Below, one piece after another: positions 56,149 to 64,000 of a stretch of 64,000 bases of DNA; the stretch's first letter is position 1, and each line of letters opens with the position of its first letter. This DNA is from Setomelanomma holmii (Eukaryota > Ascomycota > Dothideomycetes > Pleosporales > Phaeosphaeriaceae). The stretch is from positions 2,400 to 66,399 of the forward strand of contig ML978176.1 of NCBI GenBank assembly GCA_010015745.1, read 5' to 3'. Under the pieces are notes generated by a model. It was not told the DNA's origin and did no database searches. It was given only the letters and a program-made list of their open reading frames with translations. The position numbers and the translations under genes are program-made.

Positions 56149-56484
56149 CGTACCAAATCCTTTTGTCGACTTCGACGGTTCGATAAATTTCTCGCAAGCC
56201 CATGTGACAATCCAACTTCGAGACCTGGACTCTACTACTACAGTCCCTGGTATGGGGATCAATGGATCGGTCCAGATATATACATCTTGCATTCGCTTTT
56301 CACGGAATACTATCAGATGTCAAATACGGAGCTGAGGAACCTCATGAGCCAACGCGAGCTTCGAGGCTCAAGCGGACCGAGACGCGACCTGCTCAACGCC
56401 CTTATACGCGACGATGTTTTTAGAGTGTGGGAGAAGCCCGGCTGGGGGTTACCATCGATACATGGACATATCTCCTTACAATAG
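56149..56484 (+). other. In-frame downstream exon candidate with SAP-like motif
   Basis: The same frame continues from 56149 to TAG at 56482-56484. Its C-terminal part reads SNTELRNLMSQRELRG and then GPRRDLLNALIRDD, which resembles a SAP (DNA-binding helix-extension-helix) motif. There is no ATG near its left end. A 51-nt intron 56098-56148 (GTAGGT...GTGCAG) would remove the TAG at 56104-56106 and join it in frame to the Gln-rich repeat. Whether it belongs to the zinc-finger gene is unproven. Confidence 0.5.
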
Positions 56485-56810
56485 CGTGATTGGGCGGGGA
56501 GGAGGTGGTAGGGAAGTGGGGAGGGAGAACTTGGATGGTCGTTATCGTTCCATTTTGTTAAAAGGAGACAGCGTTCAGTGTCAAGCTTAGCATATGACTC
56601 ACTACAGTCACGCATGATAACTGGGAATACACATAATCTTATCCTTCCATGCTTCGTAATGTACAAGCTTGCTCAGCTAAGATGATGCCAATCCCAGCAA
56701 CTCTGTATCGAAACTCAGACCTCACTCCAGTGGTGCCGCCTGTCCTGGCAGGACTTCTGCCAACACCGTTAATTTTCTCCTACCAACTGGCCTCACAACC
56801 ATCATGCCAT
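56485..56810. other. Convergent spacer
   Basis: Nothing recognised between the SAP-like exon candidate and the small membrane protein gene. Confidence 0.45.
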
Positions 56811-57573
56811 CTACCTCGCCTTCCGCTTCTCCGCCTCAGCATTCTTGAACGGAAATCCACTGGTCCTCTTATCCGCACCCGTCTTCCTGCTAATCCGACC
56901 ATCACTGCTTGCAAACAGAATGCACCAAAATGCAATCGCGGCCAGGAATGTGCTGCCAAGCGTTCCGAGGCTGAAGCTTATGACGCCAGTCTGCGTCCAC
57001 ATGGCGTAGCAGTAGAAGGCGTATGTAGCGTGAAAGATTGCGGTGATGGTCAAGGTGGGGACGGCGTAGGGTGCTTTAGGGTCCGTCGCTGATGTCTGTG
57101 GGTGGTATGTTAGCGTTTGGTTGTGTGTGTAGTGGGGCGAGTTCTGGGTGGGTGTATCTGTGAGACGTACGGTAGCGCCTTCAGAGAGACGACTGTTTAG
57201 TGGGACTGAGCCCGTGAGTAGGACGGTAAGAGCGCCGAGTGTAAGGAGCGAGAAGCCTAGCATGCGGGAGAAGTAGACCTCAAGAGCTGCATTGGTGTTA
57301 GCAAAGCGTATTAATATGAAGGTTGCATGATGTGCTACGTACTCGATGCCTCTCGGACCTCTGGGGAGAGGAGGGCCACAATCATCGTCGGCGAGGCGAT
57401 GAGGGGTGCGGCTTGCACGACTAAACAGATGTTAGATACTGCAATTGAATCATTGTGGAAATGAAGCTCTTACTGGACCATGCCGCGGTGCCGTACGAGT
57501 AGAAGTAGTAGACCTCCAAATATGTCAGCACCCCTCATGAAGCAAACACCGACGTTGCTAGACTTACATCCAT
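56811..57573 (-). CDS. Small four-helix membrane protein, unknown
   Basis: Exons on the minus strand: 57568-57573, 57474-57513, 57343-57420, 57171-57286, 56811-57095, giving 174 residues. The first exon holds only two codons (Met-Asp) before a strong GTAAGT donor, and all junctions keep frame. Helices include APLIASPTMIVALLSP, GFSLLTLGALTVLLTGSVP, VPTLTITAIFHATYAFYCYA and GSTFLAAIAFWCILFAS; the tail is basic and ends KNAEAEKRKAR, a possible ER-retrieval-like signal. The last intron is 75 nt and stop-free, so the unspliced frame stays open. It resembles the small conserved ER or mitochondrial membrane proteins of filamentous fungi; the family cannot be named. Confidence 0.75.
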
Positions 57574-58038
57574 GATGGGGATTCTGAGTTATCAATTGAG
57601 TCGTTGGTTAATATGCAGAATGTCGAGGAGCTGTGGTTGAGGGAAGAGTCGTGGAGTCAAAGTGTGAAGGAGTTCGTAAGCTGCGCGTGAAGAAAGGTGG
57701 TTCCTGGCGGTTTTGCGCGCAAACTACGTCATGGTGATTCTTTTGGCAGACACAACTGCCAACTCCGCCTTATTCGGAAGGACCCCTGCAAGCGCCTAAC
57801 CAATTCCGCGTATCCGGAATGTGGAGTTCAGCCGCAGCCTTGGAAGGATTCATTGCTGACGATGGCTTTCATCATGTTTTCATCACTTTCTGCGGTGGCT
57901 TTCTGACGAGCGCATGATGGCGATGAATATGATAGCAGGATGTTTGGATGTAATGATTCTGTCTATCAGTGTTTCGATGATATGAAGGGTATGGCGCCGT
58001 GCATTACCTAAAAATTCCATGTGAAAATTAACCAGATT
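57574..58038. other. Intergenic, nothing recognised
   Basis: Promoter of the small membrane protein gene and the 3' side of the Pth11-like gene. No feature is seen. Confidence 0.45.
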
Positions 58039-59752
58039 CTATGCTTTTCGTGACTTCGGCCCATCATCCATGATCCACTCTTCAGAGCCAGCATCTGACA
58101 TCTTACTTCGTGCGTCTGTCTTAGGTGTTATGCTGCCTGTTTCCTCCTGCTCGACGGAAACCACTTGACTAACGCCAATGGCATTCGTCGGAATGTCCTT
58201 GTTTATCTCCATCTTGCCACTCGAGCTTGCCCACGCGAAGTTTCGTTGCCCTTGGTCGTCGGCACTTTTGAGCGCTTCAACGGAGAAGGCATGCTCCAGC
58301 TTATTGCTTTGGGGTTTCTTGCTATTCGAGATGTCGGAAAGTGGCTGGAATGCGAACGACTCACCATGCGCTGTCCTGCCTGTTTGGACTCCATACGTTG
58401 GTCGAGTAGGTCCACTGCGTGTTCTGTAGGAAGAGCTAAAGAATGCGGGACATACAGTCGCAAGAACGGGTTTGACGCCAGAGAGACACCCACAAATGAT
58501 GCCGATGTCCATCTCAAGCACCATGCAGAGCCAAACCGCTGAGCCGTTCCCTAGAAGAATGTCAGGGTATGCAGCATGTTGTCGTGGTGCCAGGTAACCT
58601 ACATAGGGTATCGTATGACTCGAAGAATATCTCGAGGTAATACATGCGTAGCACACCCGCAACGCAAACAAGCAGTCCAACAGAGAACATGAAGATGAGA
58701 CCAAGTCGTTGCTTGACTGGTAGGTGAAGTCCCCACAGAGGCTTCGTGGGCCACCTGATGATAACCATATAAGTGTACGCTGCCTATCATCGAAGGCCAT
58801 CACTTACAGGTAGACTAGGAAGTCGCTGAAACTGTTGAGAGCAGCGATGGCAACAAGCGTGGCTCTCATGTCTGCCAAAGGGGAAGACACGAAGTCAGTG
58901 AAAGTCTCACAGCGACTTCGTAGACCGACACTTACTGATGCACTTTTGCTCAACGTCTAGATCCCAGTAGGACCTGATTGGCCGGCACTGGAACAGTGAT
59001 AGGAACACGCATGTGACAGTGTACAAGGTAACAAAGGCTGCCATCGCGTAGCAGAAAAGCTTGTCAGATCGACTTGGAAAGAGCCGAAAGTATGTCAGAC
59101 ATAGCGAAATCTTGGTTAGGGAGCACGCTGCCGGAAACAGGAGATCTGCCGTATAACCCATCTGGATAGGTCAGTATTGCAGACGGAGAAGAGACGCGGT
59201 GTCCGAAAACCTAACGCACCTTCCAGTACAGCGTATGCCACTCAGGCTTCTGATCCCAGATATGCCTCCCAAGCCCTAAATCAAGGCATACCAGTGGGAA
59301 CACTGATACAGGTAGGGCAAACAGCTGGGTAATGGTGAGCTCTGTGATTGATTGAGTAGCGCTCTGACGTACCATAGCAGCCAGCATCATATAGTCATCG
59401 TACCAGAGAATTTGTCGTAGCAATCCCTTGCCGTAGAATCGTACGGCCAAGACTGGTGAGCAGCGTGGTCAGCATCTGTTCTCAAACATTGACCGTCTGC
59501 TTCGTGATCTGTTCACTGATCCCCAACGAGGTCAAGGGTAGTGCACGTTCAGGGTGTTGTAAGCCGAAAGCACCAGGCTCACTAGTCGGTGTAATATGAC
59601 GAGTCTGCGATCTGCAATTGCTGGTACTCACAGATGACGGCCAAAGCCAGTGTCGGTGCTACTAAGCCGATGATGAGGCCGTCGAGATTCTGGGGATTCT
59701 CGTAGTTGGGAGGAGGCCATGATTTCTTCTGCTCGTCTGTCGCGGACGCCAT
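58039..59752 (-). CDS. Pth11-like rhodopsin-domain membrane protein, intact
   Basis: Seven-helix plasma-membrane protein of the fungal rhodopsin-domain family, probably an orphan receptor. Exons on the minus strand: 59632-59752, 59373-59452, 59220-59324, 58936-59161, 58808-58871, 58603-58754, 58039-58550, giving 419 residues; all six introns are 48-64 nt apart from a 179-nt first intron. Blocks in order are YENPQNLDGLIIGLVAP (TM1), FYGKGLLRQILWYDDYMML (TM2 end with the Asp-Asp-Tyr signature), SLTKISLCLTYFRLF, LFQCRPIRSYWDLD, NSFSDFLVYLWPTKPLWGLH and YDTLWNGSAVWLCMVLEMDI. A polar, Ser/Lys-rich cytoplasmic tail of about 140 residues follows. No CFEM domain at the N-terminus. Unlike the copy at 29-31 kb it needs no frame repair. 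Confidence 0.88.
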
Positions 59753-61601
59753 CTTGCTGTCCTGTCAGTAGAAAAGAAGTAGGTCTACGAGGAACGGGCG
59801 TATGTCGTGCTGTTAAAGTGGATCGTCGAGCAGGCGTGGGAAGCGATCCGCGTTAAAGAAAGAGGTCCACCCGTGTTCCTGAAAATTGCGGAGAGGGAGC
59901 ATGGAAGTGGAAGACGTGCATAGCTTCTGCGCGTAATTCCTGCCGTCTTCCATCTCAGCCTGGATGACCCTATCGGACGCGGAACCTCCTAGCGGCGCCG
60001 ATATTTCGAATCCTTCGAGTTGTGCATAGATTCAAGCGCGAGTCGGCAGGCTCCCATACCGTATGTGCCAATACAGACGGTCTCAGGATCTCCTTACTGC
60101 GCGCGGCAACAACATGGTCGATCAGATCGCACTGTGGGCCTGCTCTTCAGCCGCCCCATGGGGTTCAAGGCAACTAACGAATACTCTCGCTTCACTTCAG
60201 CTGCACCGCTGGGATCAGTAAGCTTCTTCATGTCGTATTCGAGTTCTGAAACTGCCACAGTACGACATGTTTAGGAGCGAGCAGATTCTCGGGCCTTCTC
60301 ATATATGCACTGCCGTTCGTCGACCAAGCAAGTCACAATAACTATGCCCTGAGAGCACTTGATCAGCATGTCCAGCTGAATAACAAGTTTTCTGATCTTG
60401 TCTGGCGGAGCGAAGTGGCTTGTAGGATTGTGAGAGACGCCTCCGGGTGGCGGCAAATCGAGAGGATCTGCTCACGTTGCATTGATCGTTGACTCGTATC
60501 CTAGCATAAAGTATCCATACCGCTGGGATAGCCAGAGATTGCGCGCCAGACTTGCCACACACGCGCCTGTTGAAGCTGACTCGAAAATACGAAGCCAGTT
60601 TGAGGGCACGCAACCAGGCGCGGGAGTAAGACGTGCTACGGAAGCATCTCAAGCTTGTCTCATATGCTTGCGGATGGAAGCTTGTCTGGGCAAGTCCATC
60701 ATTAGAGGCCGTCCACAGATCTCATCGTCTAGACTCTGCGTGTCGCGTCCCTAAACGCATGAGAGTTGATTCTAGACGATCGTTATTATGTGCAGCCCAA
60801 ATGTGGCGGATCATCCAATGGGGGAGGAGCGTTAGTGCTCTTGGGCATTTGTGGAGGTGGAGTCTTGGACCCGAGCAGACGGCCCGGAAGCCGTTAAGCG
60901 GGCAAGCTTACCATGATTTACACTTCGCGTCGCTAGCCTCCTGGTGCGGCTTCTAGCACCCGTCCACTCCTGAGGTCTGCATCCATTTCCACATGCTGCG
61001 GCCAAGCAATCTGGCGACAGAGCTCGCATGCCACAGGGCAATGTTTTTGCATTCCTACACGAGCCTTTGACCGCTCTGCATAAATCAAGGCCGTGCCGGC
61101 ACCTGACCAGCAAGCCTCACTATCCTTACCACGAAGCTGCTCCGGATCTCGCCTGAAGCTCGTTCTGTATTGCGAAGAGACTCCAGAGCAGCATCAAGAT
61201 CGATGATCAACGCGGTCTAGTTTTATCAACTACTCAGCCCGTGCCGTACGATCACCAGAACCAGCCTTAGTTCCGCCTCGGGGCGTGCGGACCTACCACC
61301 AACAACGGGCCAGCTGCTTCGAACCCGATACCGTTCAAACCTTAATTTCATACGGCTTCGGTTGTTGCCCTTTCCATGGTGAGAGTGAATGCTGATAAAC
61401 GACCAGAAGGGAAGATACAGGAAGAACGACCAAGCGTTTGACATGAAAAGTCTGAATACGCACACAAGGTAACATGCTGGACTGCTACGGAAAGGAGATG
61501 TCAAGCCCTTCAGTCCCCGTCTGACTGTTCAGATGACTGCACAGCACTCATGATACAGGAGTTTTGCAGTCCACTCTGACGACGACCCATTTTCCATACT
61601 C
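59753..61601. other. Intergenic, nothing recognised
   Basis: 1.85 kb of short frames. The left end is the presumed promoter of the Pth11-like gene; no RNA gene or repeat was seen. Confidence 0.45.
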
Positions 61602-63349
61602 CTACTTTCTTCGTAATGCAAAGCGCATTCTACTCTGGATACGCGTACGACAGTCTTCCCCGTCATAGAACTCTCTAAGCGCTCTTCGGCCCGACTCATC
61701 GCCCAGGAGATTGAGGACGCTTCCGATATCCTCTGGCACGTCAGGCACCTCGTTTACATACTGCATTGTCATCTTTCATACCATTACCACTACCATTGCG
61801 GCAAGCATGGCAGCGACAATGGAAAGGCTGATGTGACCTAAGATCTTGAACGTCAAACAAGCAAATGCTGTCGAAAACAGAATTCCACCCAACGTTATCA
61901 CCAGCACTTCCCTCAATACGGCCATCGTCGTAACCACAGCCAGCAGGAATTCTTCCAGGTCATCGAAGAGAAAATTGCAGTGATAGGATGACTCGATGTT
62001 TGCAGCAGCACCCTCTCGTCCGCAGTCGCGCCGTTAGTCGAGATGAGAGGAGTGTAAGGACGCGTACTGCGGATATAGCGCTCGACCCAGCCCCAGTAGA
62101 ACTTATGAGTAGGCTGAGGGCAGGCATGAATAGTCGAACGCCATATGAGTTGCTGTTCATAAACTTTTTTAGACCACCTCCCTGCTTTGGTTTGCTGACG
62201 AAGCTGTAGTATACGACGAGGATGAGGACGCCGATGAGGAAGAACCAGAATGCTGTGAGTACTGCTGGGTGCATTGCAGGATGGCCATATCTATTCCCAG
62301 ACTTGCGAGTACCGAGTACGGATGGTTGGAATTGAGAGGCTGATGCGACGATGGCGTTTGTCTCAATCCCGCCAGAGGAATTGAGTCTGTACCTCGCGGA
62401 CGGATCTTGAAATGTCCGAGGAAATTGACGTGCCAAATCGTCGCCATACAGACATGCAACGCCGGCAATGGTCGATGGTTCTGCATGTACACCGGACGGC
62501 CGACTACTCAATCTTCTGATCATGAACACCGTCACCACCGCAACAACGACCAGCACCACGCCAAGCACCCACGCCAATGCAAGTCGCATGCGAGGCTTAA
62601 CTTGACGGTCCGTTTTCACATCCGCTTCCGAGCCGACTTTCACACCGCATGTCTCTCCCTCACCTGTCAAATACACTGTCTCAGACGACAACAGCGTGCA
62701 AATGGTAATCAGCACCATGTTCAGCATGCCAAAGAACGAACCCCGGTGGTGCGGCCCATAAGCTTGCCACAAGGCGCCAGGCTCCAGCAGCCTGGCCCAT
62801 TTGGTACACAGGCTCCATTTATTTGACCCTAGTGAAGATACATCTCCACTAGATGGACAACAAGATGGCAACTAGGGTCGGCAGATATCCGCCAACGATG
62901 TATTAGCCTAGTTTCCAATCCTCTGCGGTGGCGGTCTTCGAGTAGCTGTTCGGATTCGGTGCAGTTGGGGGCGGGAGTGTGGGCGTTGGATCTGGTGATG
63001 GTGATGCTGAGGAGACGGGATTGGTGCTGGACCATGACTCCGAGCTACGGTGGCTTGACATGGTAGGCATTGGCCCTGATGTAGAGGCAGCACTGACGAC
63101 AGAGACTTGTCTGCCATGCAGTGTGTGAACCTCAGTATTGTTCATCGACAAGTCGAAATTCTCGGACCAACGAGCGAGATCTTGTAACCCAGGTGCGCCA
63201 GCCAACGTCGCGGCTGCGAGTTGAACCAGGACGAAGACGAGTAGCGTAACGATGCAGAACGCGACGAGGAAGCGCGTGCGTAGTGCTGTGGATTTGTAGT
63301 CATTCCTTTTGCACGAATCCTCGTTTTCGGTATCGGCATCGACATTAGT
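61602..63349 (-). pseudogene. DUF3433-type membrane protein gene, heavily inactivated
   Basis: Minus-strand pieces together resemble a DUF3433 (fungal multi-span membrane) protein. From 63349 a frame gives STALRTRFLVAFCIVTLLVF (first helix) and then YIVGGYLPTLVAILLSI, MEPVYQMGQAAGA, SGVHAEPSTIAGVACLYGDD, KKFMNSNSYGVRLFM, FYWGWVERYIRSTRPYTPL and PEDIGSVLNLLGDES. These lie in shifting frames. In the first part TAA (62903-62905), TAG (62849-62851) and TAA (62819-62821) are in one frame; TGA occurs at 61776-61778; frameshifts are needed near 62750 and 62100 and once more before 61960. No ATG is seen at the left end. The stops fit C-to-T change. Splicing cannot explain all the lesions. Confidence 0.75.
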
Positions 63350-64000
63350 CTAATGTGCCGCCACTTCAGCCTTGCCGTGACCAGATTATGCTGGCATCGA
63401 TGAGTATCCACACGGCTCGTGTCCTGAGATAGGTTGCACGTAGTTGACGTTATAAATCGCGAGAATCTAGTCTAAACCCGAGCCTCGTGGGATGAGGCTT
63501 ATTATCAACCATTTCCATGTTTGGGGTTGCATTTGATCGGCTTGCGTTGGGGGCTGAATTGAGTGGGTTGGAAGCAGCCTGTCCGACAGCGAGCGAGCAT
63601 GATGGAATGACAATGTCTCTCTTGCGTCAAGGCAAAATGGAAAATACCATGGTATTATAGGCAGAATTCGAGCTCTTCGGCCTGCTAGTCGTTGGTAACT
63701 CAGATCGTCTTCACGAAAGATCCTCTGAGGGTTATGCTGTGCAAATTGTACATTCTGTAGCTCTTTTACTCCTGCCCGATGTATCAGAATCGAGCGCACG
63801 GAACAAACTCTAGCAAGCAAGACTCCTCGTTAGCTAACATAGACATAATACTTTATATACGACGTATTGTACTAAAAATCTGAATGGACGAAGGAATACG
63901 TTTTGGGAGCTGCCATTGTCACTGTCCCTCTGCCTCTGACGACAAGCAGTAGTTGTACAGGTGTTCATTATTTTGTGAGTGGTGTGCTTCCTTGCGTATG
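63350..64000. other. Right edge, nothing recognised
   Basis: Short frames only. The missing 5' end of the DUF3433 pseudogene may have lain here. Confidence 0.4.

Noticed and set aside
55333..56292. Minus-strand repetitive frames (LLxERALL-type units) suggesting a leucine-rich or CRISPR-like array
   Set aside because: They are the reverse complement of the FxQQ repeat and the zinc-finger coding sequence. Units vary and are contiguous without spacers.

Overview
The window is nuclear DNA of a filamentous ascomycete. The evidence is the gene set (an SskB/Ssk2-type MAPKKK, Dna2, Erb1, Prp5, Psf1, HET-domain, Pth11-like and DUF3433 genes) and the many short introns of about 45-75 nt with GTATGT/GTAAGT donors, CTAAC-like branch sites and CAG/TAG acceptors. 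The style of the HET, Pth11-like and DUF3433 genes suggests Pezizomycotina, perhaps Dothideomycetes; that is inference, not a placement.

Layout. 1-6 kb: sparse, with one candidate secreted protein and two decayed coding stretches. 6.1-20.9 kb: a compact core block with a DHA1-type MFS drug transporter, the HOG-pathway MAPKKK, a mitochondrial oxodicarboxylate carrier and the Dna2 nuclease-helicase. 21.4-31.2 kb: an accessory, decaying block. It holds a HET-domain gene with two in-frame stops, a degraded second copy of its 3' end, a disrupted Cys/His-rich gene with an internal duplication, an unknown helical protein divergent from it, a frameshifted Pth11-like receptor and a fossil tyrosinase that kept only its two ends. 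31.4-41.7 kb: core genes ERB1 and PRP5 (sharing a 249-bp promoter), PSF1 and an HMG-box factor. 41.7-46.1 kb: a gene desert with a 562-bp element bounded by perfect 28-bp inverted repeats. 46.1-59.8 kb: a coiled-coil protein, a tRNA gene, an alkaline ceramidase, a pyridoxal reductase-like AKR, an Iec1-like C2H2 protein, a small membrane protein and an apparently intact Pth11-like receptor. 61.6-63.4 kb: a DUF3433 membrane-protein gene inactivated by several stops and frameshifts.

The most unusual object is a proline tRNA gene (anticodon AGG) at 50453-50650. Its cloverleaf is complete only if three insertions are removed: a canonical 37/38 anticodon-loop intron and two insertions of 50 and 51 nt that carry full spliceosomal signals (GT donor, CTAAC, CAG). 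These sit in the D arm and the T arm and split the internal A and B boxes. All stems pair after removal, and a T6 tract follows the gene.

Many nonsense codons in the decayed genes are the kind produced by C-to-T change at CpA (CAA/CAG to TAA/TAG, TGG to TAG), so repeat-induced point mutation or an equivalent process is a reasonable hypothesis. Gene models were built by hand from splice signals and frame continuity; no database search was possible.
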